A stretch of 64,000 nt of DNA from JAICKN01 sp036489565 (GTDB taxonomy: Bacteria > Acidobacteriota > Terriglobia > Terriglobales > Acidobacteriaceae). The stretch spans positions 1-64,000 of the forward strand of contig DASXFN010000086.1 of the NCBI GenBank assembly GCA_036489565.1, given 5' to 3'. A program made the position numbers and the translations under genes. Below, piece by piece: positions 24,093 through 32,583 of the stretch; position 1 is the first letter of the stretch; each line of letters opens with the position of its first letter. The notes under the pieces were generated by a model that saw nothing but the letters and a program-made list of their open reading frames with translations, did no database searches and was not told where the DNA came from.

Positions 24093-24689
24093 TCACCGAA
24101 TCGCGCAACCCGCCAACGCCGCATCCAGCGCCACATTCCCCGTCGGAGCACACACCTGCTGGTTCCATTGCCTCTTCAACTCCTTCGCGCTCGGAATGCT
24201 TATCTGCCGCCCTTCCACTCTCCGCGATACCGCGCCTGTCGTTTGCGGAATCAACGCGGCAAAACTGTTCACCGTCGCCAATATCAAATTCACCGCCGTG
24301 GTCACTCTTCCATTCAACGTGGGATTGCTTATATGCGCTGTCTGGAGCAACGCGGGAAGGCTTTGATTGACCGCGCTGATTTCATCTTGAATCTTCTGCA
24401 GAGTCGCGGCATCCGGATTCGCTTTGTACTGGTTGTACAAACTCTGCAACAAATTCAAGTCCCGGCCCGCTTCCGCCGAAACGTTCTGTATCGCCGCCGC
24501 TTCCGCAGGGTTCATCTGCTGCCCCGATTGCAGCGCCGTTACCAGAGAGGCAATGTTCAAGGCCATCTGGGTAAGCACCGGCAAATCGGCCAGCGCCACG
24601 CTGATCCATTGCGCACTGCATCCGGTTGTGATCATCGAAGCTATCAACGCTGTTGCCAAAAGACACTTCTGCCATGAATTCGACCGCAT
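24093..24689 (-). CDS. Putative lipoprotein, helical, unknown function
   Basis: The start at 24689 is chosen because aggagg lies just upstream; an open frame continues to 24770 but lacks a signal-like start. The 198-residue product begins with MRSNSWQKCLLATALIASMI followed by TTGC, a lipobox-like cleavage site with the lipid-modified Cys at about residue 23. The remainder is Ala/Gln/Leu-rich and predicted helical (MNPAEAAAIQNVSAEAGRDL), ending in a Cys-containing tail. Attachment to a membrane through the lipid is inferred. No family was recognised. Confidence 0.65.
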   Translation of the reverse strand: MRSNSWQKCLLATALIASMITTGCSAQWISVALADLPVLTQMALNIASLVTALQSGQQMNPAEAAAIQNVSAEAGRDLNLLQSLYNQYKANPDAATLQKIQDEISAVNQSLPALLQTAHISNPTLNGRVTTAVNLILATVNSFAALIPQTTGAVSRRVEGRQISIPSAKELKRQWNQQVCAPTGNVALDAALAGCAIR

Positions 24690-24776
24690 AAGAACTCCTC
24701 CTGAGATTTGTTTGATTGAAGAAAAAAATGAACTGAAGAGAGACAACTGCAAATTACCCTGGTAACCCAACTAACT

Positions 24777-24840
24777 TGTCATCCTGAGCGTAGTCCGATC
24801 ATTCGCTTGCGAATGATCGGACGAAGTCGAAGGATCCCTA
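24777..24840. repeat. REP family C copy (gtcatcctgagcg ... gaagtcgaaggatccc)
   Basis: gtcatcctgagcgtagtccgatcattcgc-ttgc-gaatgatcggacgaagtcgaaggatccc: a long imperfect inverted repeat with a perfect core (cgatcattcgc/gcgaatgatcg). A rearranged copy lies at 36220-36282. It may help to terminate transcription downstream of gatA. Confidence 0.65.
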
Positions 24841-24895
24841 CAGCAACAAAAAAAGCCGCGATTTCTCGCGGCCCATCGGCAAACTTAAACTTAAT

Positions 24896-26329
24896 TCAAG
24901 CAACCTTCTCGTACGCACCCGCAACCCGCAAAATCATCCCTTCATCAAAATGCCTGCTAAATATCTGCAGTCCAATAGGCAGCTTCTCTTTCGTTTCGCC
25001 GCAAGGAATGGAAATCCCGGGAATGCCCGCCAGGTTCGCCGTCACCGTGTAAATGTCCGCCAGATACATAGCCAGCGGATCATCCACTTTTTCGCCCAGC
25101 TTGAACGCCGCCGTTGGACACGTTGGTGTAACGATCGCATCCACTTTCGTGAACGCCTCTTCAAAATCGCGCGTCAGCAGCGTCCGCACTTTTTGCGCCT
25201 TCAGGTAGTACGCGTCGTAGTAGCCCGCGCTCAACGCATACGTCCCCAGCATGATGCGGCGCTTCACCTCCGCGCCAAATCCCTGGTCGCGGCTTCGGCG
25301 ATACATCTCCGTAAGCGATCGCACGCCCGGCGCGCGAAATCCATAACGCACGCCGTCAAAGCGCGCCAGATTCGACGACGCCTCCGCGGTCGCGACAATG
25401 TAATACGCGGGCACCGCGTACTTAGTGTGCGGCAACGAGACTTCCACAATCTCGCAACCCAGCCGCGCTAATTTCTGTACCGCGGCTTCCGTTGCCCCGC
25501 GTACTTCGCCGTCAAGGCCCTCGCCCAGATACTCTTTGGCGATGCCAATCTTCAATCCCTTCACCGGCTTTTCCATCTCGGCGAGATAATCCGGCACCGG
25601 AATGTCCGCGGAAGTGGAATCCATCGGATCGCGTCCGGCGATCGTCTGCAACATCAGCGCCGCATCTTTCACGTTTCTGCCGAATGGGCCAATGTGATCA
25701 AGCGATGAAGCGAATGCAATCAATCCATACCGCGAAACGCAGCCATAGGTGGGCTTCAATCCCACCACGCCGCAAAATGATGCCGGCTGTCGAATCGATC
25801 CGCCAGTGTCCGAACCCAAAGTTGCCACCGCCATGTTCGCCGCGACTGCGGCCGCCGATCCGCCAGAGGAGCCTCCCGGCACGCGGCTCAAATCGCGCGG
25901 ATTGTGCACCGGCTTCCACGCGGAGTTTTCGTTCGACGAGCCCATGGCAAATTCGTCGCAATTCAATTTGCCCAGCACCACCGCGCCAGCCGCTTCCAGC
26001 CGCGCGACTGCGGTGCAATCGTAGGGAGGAAGATAATTTCCCAGGATTTTCGATCCCGCGGTCGTCGGCACGCCGCGCGTCACCATTACGTCCTTAATCC
26101 CTACCGGAACTCCCGCCAGCGCGGGCAGCTTCTCGCCCTTAGCCGCAAGCACGTCAATCTCGGACGCCTTCGCCATCGCGCGATCTTTGCAGAGCGCGAG
26201 GTACGCACCAATCTGCGGATCATCGCTTGCGATCTTTGCATAATGCGCCTCTGCGAAAGAGGCAGCGGTTGCTTTGCGCTCCTGAATCGCAGAGCGAACT
26301 GAATCGATTGTGAGCGAGCTTAGGTCCAT
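24896..26329 (-). CDS. gatA: Asp/Glu-tRNA(Asn/Gln) amidotransferase subunit A
   Basis: The 477-residue amidase subunit liberates ammonia from glutamine so that misacylated Glu-tRNA(Gln) or Asp-tRNA(Asn) can be amidated by GatB. The amidase-signature triad is visible: Lys in VPVGIKDVM, the Ser-cis-Ser region in GTDTGGS-like LGSDTGGSIRQPASF, and GGSSGGSAAAVA. Length is normal (about 480). gatC lies upstream on the same strand, separated by about 120 bases that contain a palindromic repeat. gatB is not in the window. Confidence 0.95.
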   Translation of the reverse strand: MDLSSLTIDSVRSAIQERKATAASFAEAHYAKIASDDPQIGAYLALCKDRAMAKASEIDVLAAKGEKLPALAGVPVGIKDVMVTRGVPTTAGSKILGNYLPPYDCTAVARLEAAGAVVLGKLNCDEFAMGSSNENSAWKPVHNPRDLSRVPGGSSGGSAAAVAANMAVATLGSDTGGSIRQPASFCGVVGLKPTYGCVSRYGLIAFASSLDHIGPFGRNVKDAALMLQTIAGRDPMDSTSADIPVPDYLAEMEKPVKGLKIGIAKEYLGEGLDGEVRGATEAAVQKLARLGCEIVEVSLPHTKYAVPAYYIVATAEASSNLARFDGVRYGFRAPGVRSLTEMYRRSRDQGFGAEVKRRIMLGTYALSAGYYDAYYLKAQKVRTLLTRDFEEAFTKVDAIVTPTCPTAAFKLGEKVDDPLAMYLADIYTVTANLAGIPGISIPCGETKEKLPIGLQIFSRHFDEGMILRVAGAYEKVA

Positions 26330-26379
26330 TGATCTTTAGACTGATGGACAGTTTCTAAGAGCTGATGCCGGGCTCTGAA

Positions 26380-26452
26380 AATGCAGAAGTTAGAATTCAG
26401 AATGTAACCATTTCGCTATTACTTCTGCATTCTAAATTCTGACTTCTGCATT
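26380..26452. repeat. Palindromic repeat family D copy 1 (atgcagaagt type)
   Basis: atgcagaagttagaattcagaatg faces cattctaaattctgacttctgcat across about 25 bases, forming a long AT-rich hairpin between gatC and gatA. A related palindrome lies at 62143-62245. The hairpin ends 2 bases from the gatC stop and could modulate read-through into gatA. Confidence 0.65.
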
Positions 26453-26789
26453 ATTTTTCAATCACTTTCGGCACTTCGAAAAATGTCCCATCGGAATCCG
26501 GCGCGTTCGCCAGCGCAACTTCATGTGGAAGCGATTTGCGCAGTCCTTCGCGCACGTCCTCGCGGCTGGCGTACATAAAGCGTTCGCTGCCTTTTTTGGA
26601 TGCATCCGCTCCGAAGCGGTCCGAAACTTGCGCCATGGGCGGCACGTTCGCGGTATCGAGCGCGTTCAACATGTCAATGTGCCCAAGGATGGAGTTGAGA
26701 TCGCGCAGCATGCGCGCGCGTTCTTCTTCCGTCAACTCAAGATTCGCGAGTTCCGCCACGTAAGCTACGTCTTTTTCGGTGACTTTCAT
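26451..26789 (-). CDS. gatC: Asp/Glu-tRNA(Asn/Gln) amidotransferase subunit C
   Basis: A 112-residue helper subunit that clamps GatA to GatB. The N-terminal pattern VTEKDVAYVAELANLELTEE and the ILGHIDMLNALDTANVPP segment are characteristic of GatC, and the length fits (about 95-110). It is the first gene of the gatC-gatA pair on the minus strand. Confidence 0.93.
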   Translation of the reverse strand: MKVTEKDVAYVAELANLELTEEERARMLRDLNSILGHIDMLNALDTANVPPMAQVSDRFGADASKKGSERFMYASREDVREGLRKSLPHEVALANAPDSDGTFFEVPKVIEK

Positions 26790-27050
26790 GGGCTGATTAG
26801 GACCGGACGACGTTCATTCCCAAAAACGCGGAAACGCTGGCGCAATGTGCAACTCTATTTCTAGAGTACTACTTCCAACGGGGAGAATGGGACACGGCGC
26901 CGGGAAATATATTCGCTTTAATCTCATCTGGTTAGCGAAGATCCGCCCGTCCGGAGGGCTTGACAAAATTCGCAGCCCCATCCGGAAACGCCCACTCCGT
27001 CACCCAAGAGGCTAAGAAAACGCAGCGTGGCCGTTCGCCCGCCGACAGCA

Positions 27051-29735
27051 TTAATTCGGCAGCAGCCCGCCCGCCGGCGCTTCATCTTTCGGAATGACCA
27101 CAGCCGCCGCCACGCGATCTCCCGGCTCCAGGTTCAGCAGGCGAACGCCTTGCGCGGCGCGTCCAGATTCGCGAATCGTGCTCGAATCCATGCGGATAAT
27201 CTTTCCATAGTGGCTAATCAGCATGACTTCCGATTGCTCGGTCACCTGCGCAATGCCGGTGACCTTGCCGTTGCGCTCGGTCGTCTTCACGTTGATTACG
27301 CCAGAGCCGCCGCGGTTTTGCAGGCGGTACTCTTCGGCTGGCGTCCGCTTTCCATACCCATTTTCGGTCACGGAAAGAATCAGCGAGCCTTTGATGGGAA
27401 TTGTTTCGTCGGTCGCGATCTCGGAAATCCCATCTTCAGTGACTCCAGCCTTCTCTTTGGCCTTCCGGATGGCGGCTTCGGCTTTCTTCGCATCTTTCGG
27501 CGTCGTGGCCATGCCAACAATGTAGTCGCTTTTGTCGAGACTCATGCCGCGCACGCCGTAAGCGGGTCGCCCCATGGAGCGCACGTTCTCTTCGTCAAAG
27601 CGGATCGCCTGCCCATCGTGCGAGGCCAGAAACACAATCTGGTTGCCGTCGGTCAGCGTGACGCCGACCAGTTCGTCTCCCTGGTCAATGCCAATGGCAA
27701 TAATGCCGCGCGACATCACATTGCAAAAGTCTTTCAAGTCAGTCTTCTTCACCGTGCCGTTGCGCGTGGCGAAGAAAATGTATTTGCCCTCTTCTTCCAG
27801 ATTGCGGACGGCCAGCATGGTGCGCACGGTCTCGCCTGTCTGCAAGCCGATCAGGTTCCCCACGTGTTTGCCCTTGCCCGCCGCGCTCACGTCGGGAACC
27901 TCATACACCTTGAGCCAATACACGCGCCCCAGGTTGGTGAAGACAAGAATGTAGGCGTGCGTTGAAGCGATGAACAGATGCTCGACGAAATCTTCGTCGC
28001 GCGTCTTCATGCCCGTGCGCCCAGTGCCTCCACGGCGCTGCTGCCGGTAGGTAGAGATCGGCGTGCGCTTCATGTAGCCGGAGTGGCTTACGGTGACGGC
28101 CACCTGCTCGTCGGCAATCAGATCTTCCAGGCTGATTTCCGCCGCTTCGTCTTCAATCACCGTGCGGCGTTCGTCGCCGTATTGCTTTTTGACTTCTTCC
28201 AATTCTTTGATGATGACGTTGCGCAGCTTCGTTTGCGACGCAAGAATGGATTCGTACTCGGCGATGTTCTCGCGCACTACGCCCAATTCCCTGGTGATTT
28301 CATCAATGGAAAGCCGGGTAAGGCGATGCAGTTGCAGTTCCAGGATCGCTTCGGCCTGAATGGAGCTGAACCGCTTTTCAGGATCAAGCTTGGGGGCACG
28401 GCCCGTAGTATTGATGTCAATCTTTTTGCCGGCAAAGTAAGCGACCAAATTTTCGCGGGCCTCGCCACGGTTGGCGCTGCCGCGAATGATGGCGATGACG
28501 TTGTCAATATGGTCAAGCGCAGTCCTGTAGCCTTCAAGAATGTGCTCGCGGTCTTTCGCTTTCTGCAACAGGAAGGCGGTACGGCGGCGCACCACATCCA
28601 CGCGGTGATCAATAAAATGCTTGATCGCCTGGATCAGGCCCAGCTCTTTTGGCTGGTTGTTGACCACAGCCAAAAGAATCATGCTGAAACTCTCCTGCAT
28701 GGAGGTGTGCTTGTACAGCTGATTCAGCACCAACTGCGGTTCTCCTCCGCGCTTGAGTTCAATCACGATGCGCATTCCATCGCGGTCGCTTTCATCGCGA
28801 ATGTCGGAAATGTCGTCAATAATTTTGTCGTTCACCAGTTGCGCGATGCGCTCAATCAGCCGCGCTTTATTCACCTGATAAGGAATTTCCGTAACGATGA
28901 TTGCCTGGCGGTCTTTGTTGAATGTTTCAATGGAGGCTTTGGCGCGCATCATGAAGCGGCCGCGGCCCGTTTTGTAAGCGTCCAGAATTCCCGCTTTGCC
29001 GTGAATAATTCCGTAAGTGGGGAAGTCCGGCCCTTTGACGACCTTCAAAATTTCCGCGAGTTGCGCGCCGGGATTGTTCACCAGCATGATGGTGGCGTCC
29101 ACGATCTCTGTAAGATTGTGTGGCGGAATTTTCGTCGCCATTCCTACTGCGATTCCATCCGAGCCATTCACCAAAAGGTTGGGAATGCGCGCTGGCAGAA
29201 CGTCCGGTTCCACTTCGCTGTCGTCGTAGTTGGGGCGGAAGTCAACCGTGTCTTTCTCCAGGTCTTCCAGCAAACCCATGGAAACCTGCGCCAGCTTGGC
29301 TTCGGTATAGCGGTCGGCCGCCGGCGGGTCTCCATCCACCGAGCCGAAATTTCCCTGCCCAAAAATCAGCGGATAACGCAAGCTCCACGTTTGTGCCAAA
29401 CGCACCAGCGCGTCATAGACGGCCAGGTTGCCATGCGGATGGTACTTGCCCATCACGTCTCCCACGATCCTGGCGCATTTGCGGGTGGCGCGGTTGGGCT
29501 GCAATCCCATTTGCTGCATGGTGTAAAGAATGCGGCGGTGCACGGGCTTCAATCCGTCGCGGACGTCGGGCAGCGCGCGGCCGATGATCACCGACATGGA
29601 ATAGTCGAGATACGACCGCTTCATCTCTTCTTCAATATTGACGGGTTGAATGCTGGCCGCTCCGGGAATGCCGGAGCCATCTCCGCCGCCCGGCGGAGGA
29701 GTCAGCGGAAGTTCGGGATTCTGGTCATCTGCCAT
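27051..29735 (-). CDS. gyrA: DNA gyrase subunit A
   Basis: The 894-residue subunit carries out DNA cleavage and religation in negative supercoiling. It has the N-terminal winged-helix/tower region with catalytic Tyr143 (in DRYTEAKL) and a C-terminal beta-pinwheel with the GyrA box RQQRRGGTGRTG, which marks gyrase rather than topoisomerase IV. A proline/glycine-rich leader of about 30 residues precedes the conserved start (EEEMKRSYLDYSMSVI). In the quinolone-resistance region the sequence is HPHGNLAVYD: Asn103 and Leu104 occupy the positions of E. coli Asp82 and Ser83, while Asp87 is kept (Asp108). An extended -10 promoter lies about 125 bases upstream. gyrB is not in the window. Confidence 0.96.
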   Translation of the reverse strand: MADDQNPELPLTPPPGGGDGSGIPGAASIQPVNIEEEMKRSYLDYSMSVIIGRALPDVRDGLKPVHRRILYTMQQMGLQPNRATRKCARIVGDVMGKYHPHGNLAVYDALVRLAQTWSLRYPLIFGQGNFGSVDGDPPAADRYTEAKLAQVSMGLLEDLEKDTVDFRPNYDDSEVEPDVLPARIPNLLVNGSDGIAVGMATKIPPHNLTEIVDATIMLVNNPGAQLAEILKVVKGPDFPTYGIIHGKAGILDAYKTGRGRFMMRAKASIETFNKDRQAIIVTEIPYQVNKARLIERIAQLVNDKIIDDISDIRDESDRDGMRIVIELKRGGEPQLVLNQLYKHTSMQESFSMILLAVVNNQPKELGLIQAIKHFIDHRVDVVRRRTAFLLQKAKDREHILEGYRTALDHIDNVIAIIRGSANRGEARENLVAYFAGKKIDINTTGRAPKLDPEKRFSSIQAEAILELQLHRLTRLSIDEITRELGVVRENIAEYESILASQTKLRNVIIKELEEVKKQYGDERRTVIEDEAAEISLEDLIADEQVAVTVSHSGYMKRTPISTYRQQRRGGTGRTGMKTRDEDFVEHLFIASTHAYILVFTNLGRVYWLKVYEVPDVSAAGKGKHVGNLIGLQTGETVRTMLAVRNLEEEGKYIFFATRNGTVKKTDLKDFCNVMSRGIIAIGIDQGDELVGVTLTDGNQIVFLASHDGQAIRFDEENVRSMGRPAYGVRGMSLDKSDYIVGMATTPKDAKKAEAAIRKAKEKAGVTEDGISEIATDETIPIKGSLILSVTENGYGKRTPAEEYRLQNRGGSGVINVKTTERNGKVTGIAQVTEQSEVMLISHYGKIIRMDSSTIRESGRAAQGVRLLNLEPGDRVAAAVVIPKDEAPAGGLLPN

Positions 29736-29865
29736 AAGAAAAGTCTTCTAATTCTGAACTCGATTTGCAAGCAATTTTGCGGGAATCTTTAGGCGCGCTT
29801 ATCGCCGCGCGAAAATCTCGTAACTCTTTGCATATGCTGGGATTATGGTAATGAGAACTGTCTAA

Positions 29866-29874
29866 ATTATAACA
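29866..29874 (-). promoter_or_regulatory. Extended -10 promoter of gyrA
   Basis: On the minus strand the sequence reads TGTTATAAT, a perfect extended -10 (TGnTATAAT). No good -35 element is seen; a G5/T6-rich hairpin sits in its place. The predicted leader before the gyrA ATG is about 120 bases. Confidence 0.5.
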
Positions 29875-30250
29875 TGTAAACCCCCAAAAAACGGGGGCGC
29901 AGGAAGTGACTAACAAGGGCCGAACACGGAGTGAAACGGCTAAACTACGGCGGATTTAATCGCAACCCTCCGCTTTGCTTTTCTGGAGGGACGTGCTGCA
30001 CCAACTTTTTGCCTTTCAGATTGGCGATATCAAATTGAGGCTGCCCCACGCTTCGCGCGTTTCGAAGCGTGGGCACCACTGACAATTGGCATCAGGAGAT
30101 TTTCAGTGACAGGTGCGTATGGAATCGAAGTCCGTGGGCGCCCACCCTGCGAACCCCGCGCAGGATGGGGCAGCCGTTGTTGTGATGGCACAAAAAATCA
30201 AAGATGGGCCAGCCGACGGCAAAAGCGCCGATGCTGCCGAGAAGGATAAG

Positions 30251-30335
30251 GTGTCGTCCCTGCGGGACTCGCTTTTTCGATTCTCGTTCCCGGCACTTAC
30301 GTGCCGGGCTTTCACATTCCGTGCCTTCGGCACTA
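30251..30335 (+). repeat. REP family E copy 2 (three hairpins)
   Basis: gtccc-tgc-gggac, then cccggcac-ttac-gtgccggg, then gtgcc-ttc-ggcac. This matches the minus-strand element at 23995-24082 in order and spacing, with substitutions that preserve pairing in the middle hairpin (gc/gc replaced by ac/gt). Confidence 0.7.
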
Positions 30336-30402
30336 GAGCGGTGGGTAGACGCGCCTCGGGCGTAAGAACTGATGCGCTCTGAAGAACAGAATATTCTTCG
30401 CT

Positions 30403-31209
30403 TCATTTTTTCTTCGGCAAGCTTTTCTGTGAAGGGTCAAACAACGAATCGCTCAGGTTCTGGTTGTACTGCACCATGCTAAGAAAGCGCTGGTTCGACA
30501 TGTCTCCGTTGTAGTAACGGGTGACAGTGTAAGGCGTCATGATGCCTTGCGTGGGCCTGTAATTGTCGTAGGACTCTTCTTCCACGTTGCGCTGCTTGTC
30601 GGTCGGGTCGCGCCAGCTGAAACTTTTCTTCACCGGCAAATGCGTGTCCACGTCGAGGTAGATCGTAATCGCGTCATCCTGCGCATTCATGATGGTGATT
30701 TGGTCCACGGTCTTGCTTTCCGCGACCGTTTGTCCTTCATAGAACAACGCGATTCCCGGCTGCGTGAGCCAGTGGCGCAGCACCCAATCCAAGGCGTACG
30801 GTCTTCGCTTCCGGTAGCTGGCTGCATCCTTGGCATCCTGGTTCTGCGCGCCCTTATAGGTGATTTCGATGGCTCTATCGCCGTTATAAAGCTCCACTAC
30901 ATCGCGTTGCTTGGTGAGTTCATAACGGTCCTTATCGGGATATTTATAGAAGCGCCAGAACTCCAGACCCGCGCTGTTGGGTTGTCCCATGTGAAAGCTG
31001 TAAGTGCGGCCCTGCTGGCTGATGTCCTGAATATTGAGATACGCCGGGCCGCCTAACGCCGCAATCGCTTCATTCAGAAGAGTCCTGGCCTTGAGCGCAT
31101 TCGCCTGCGCGACTGGAGATGTAGGAGCGGAAGTAGTCGCTGGCGTGGATGTCTGGCCCATCGCAGGAATGCACAATACAAGCAGCAGGATGGCCAGAAG
31201 CTGGTTCAT
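30403..31209 (-). CDS. Exported LolA-like / outer-membrane-lipoprotein-sorting family protein
   Basis: The start at 31209 gives a clean signal peptide (MNQLLAILLLVLCIPAMGQ) in a 268-residue product; the open frame reaches back to 31293 without adding a plausible start. After an Ala/Thr/Pro linker, the mature part (ALKARTLLNEAIAALGGPAY...) follows the pattern of periplasmic half-barrel proteins of the LolA/LppX type that are numerous in acidobacteria: strands such as RYELTKQRDVVELYNGDRAI and YLDVDTHLPVKKSFSW. A role in lipid or lipoprotein handling is suggested by fold only. Confidence 0.6.
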   Translation of the reverse strand: MNQLLAILLLVLCIPAMGQTSTPATTSAPTSPVAQANALKARTLLNEAIAALGGPAYLNIQDISQQGRTYSFHMGQPNSAGLEFWRFYKYPDKDRYELTKQRDVVELYNGDRAIEITYKGAQNQDAKDAASYRKRRPYALDWVLRHWLTQPGIALFYEGQTVAESKTVDQITIMNAQDDAITIYLDVDTHLPVKKSFSWRDPTDKQRNVEEESYDNYRPTQGIMTPYTVTRYYNGDMSNQRFLSMVQYNQNLSDSLFDPSQKSLPKKK

Positions 31210-31365
31210 TCTTATTAGTTTAGACGCTGGACAGGCCATTGTAGCTGCACGCGAAATTACCGCATCCATTATCCGCCTCGATGAAAGGCGCATGCCTTGC
31301 GGCTCGTATTGTTTACGGACAGTGGCTTTTTATGTGATCAAGACAGGCTGCGGAGTATACGGCCG

Positions 31366-32583
31366 CTATTCGTTCGGAGCGTAGTACCCGTGGCGGCCGC
31401 GAATGCGCAGGCCTTTGTGGTTCTTGGCCAGGATTTGCACGGTGTGGAAACTGCCGTCAGGGTTAAATTCAGGCGGGCGGAAAGACAAGGAATACTGGCT
31501 GCGCAGTTCGTCCTGGATTTTGCCGAATGCGTCGGCCACGTCGGTCAACTGGAAGGGTGTGTAGGAGCGGCCTCCGGTTGCGTCGGCAATGCGCTGCAAT
31601 ACTCTGTCACCTTCGCCGCCCTTATCGGTGAGGTTGGTGCTGATGGTGTACACGACCACTTCAGCGCGCTGTGCCATCTCGATCGCTTCTTCCCGCGTCA
31701 CGTGGCTCTGGTTGTCATCGCCATCGGTTAAAAGAATGATCGCTTTGCGCACCGGTCCCGGGTGGGGTTCCTTCATGAGCTTGTCGCGGCAGGCGAAGTA
31801 GAGCGCGTCAAAAAGAGCGGTGCCGCCGCCGGGGCGCAACACGCGAATCCCCTGCGAAAGAGCCTGCGCATCATCGGTGAAATCCTGCGTAACCTCGGGC
31901 GCAACGTCGAAGCCAATGACGAAGGCCTTGTCATATTTTCGCCGGATGGTGTCATTCAAAAATTCAATCGCAGATTCCTGCTCGAACTTGAAACGTTCGC
32001 GGATGGAGTTGCTGGCGTCAATCAACAGTCCGACTTGCAAAGGAAGATCAGTCTCGTTCTGAAAGCTGCGAATCCGGTTTACCGGCCGGTCGTTGTCGAG
32101 AACGCTGAAATCTTCTTTTTTCAGGTCCTTCACATAACGCCCGTGCCTGTCCATCACAGTGAAAACCCAATTGACTTCGTTGACCCTGCGGGTAATGGTG
32201 GTGTCGGAAGCCGTTCCGTCGCCGGCTTCGAGAAGAGAGCCATCCACGCCGTGGTCGGAAGATTTTTGCGGGGCTTGTGCGTTGTTCGTTGGCGCTGGAG
32301 AAGCTGAGCCGTTCGAGTCTTTTGAGGAGGCGTTTTTCGCAGCCGCATCTTTTGCAGCTTTGTCTTTTGCCTGCTGCGCCGCTTGATCTTTCGCCTGCTG
32401 GGCGGCTGCAGCTGCTTGCGCCACTTGTGCTTTCGCGCGGGCCTGTTGCTGCTCTTGCTGAACCGTGGCGGAGGGCGCGGCGGGCAGGTTGTCCGGGGAA
32501 GTCTGTGCGCAGACCGGCAACAAAAACCATGCCAGCCCTGCGAGAACCAAACTGATACTACGAGCCCTCATTCTTGCTTCCAT
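31366..32583 (-). CDS. Secreted VWA-domain protein (VWFA-related acidobacterial family)
   Basis: 405 residues. A signal peptide (about 1-27, ISLVLAGLAWFLLPVCAQ) leads to a Gln/Ala/Lys-rich low-complexity region (about 38-95) that may form a coiled coil, then a beta-sandwich segment (VFTVMDRHGRYVKDLKKEDF) and a von Willebrand A domain. The MIDAS motif LLIDASNSIRE supplies Asp-x-Ser-x-Ser, with the Thr/Asp partners in GGGTALFDAL and LLTDGDDNQS. This matches the domain described as VWFA-related Acidobacterial. It is probably an exported metal-dependent binding protein. Its start overlaps the end of rluD by 26 bases. Confidence 0.85.
   Translation of the reverse strand: MEARMRARSISLVLAGLAWFLLPVCAQTSPDNLPAAPSATVQQEQQQARAKAQVAQAAAAAQQAKDQAAQQAKDKAAKDAAAKNASSKDSNGSASPAPTNNAQAPQKSSDHGVDGSLLEAGDGTASDTTITRRVNEVNWVFTVMDRHGRYVKDLKKEDFSVLDNDRPVNRIRSFQNETDLPLQVGLLIDASNSIRERFKFEQESAIEFLNDTIRRKYDKAFVIGFDVAPEVTQDFTDDAQALSQGIRVLRPGGGTALFDALYFACRDKLMKEPHPGPVRKAIILLTDGDDNQSHVTREEAIEMAQRAEVVVYTISTNLTDKGGEGDRVLQRIADATGGRSYTPFQLTDVADAFGKIQDELRSQYSLSFRPPEFNPDGSFHTVQILAKNHKGLRIRGRHGYYAPNE

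Larger units (their letters stand above)
29736..30402. other. Intergenic region upstream of gyrA with repeats
   Basis: About 670 bases without a gene. It contains the gyrA promoter (29866-29874), a ccccc-n7-ggggg hairpin (29881-29897), a hairpin gccccacgcttcg / cgaagcgtgggc at 30043-30074, a ccctgcg...cgcagga inverted repeat near 30145-30170, and REP family E copy 2 at 30251-30335. The left part is the gyrA 5' region; the right part is a repeat cluster downstream of the gene ending at 30403. Confidence 0.5.

Noticed and set aside
27978..29792. A 604-codon open frame on the strand opposite gyrA, and a 312-codon one at 27027-27965
   Set aside because: They mirror gyrA, which has every conserved motif. 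The long open antisense frames result from GC-rich codon bias, and their products have no recognisable domain.
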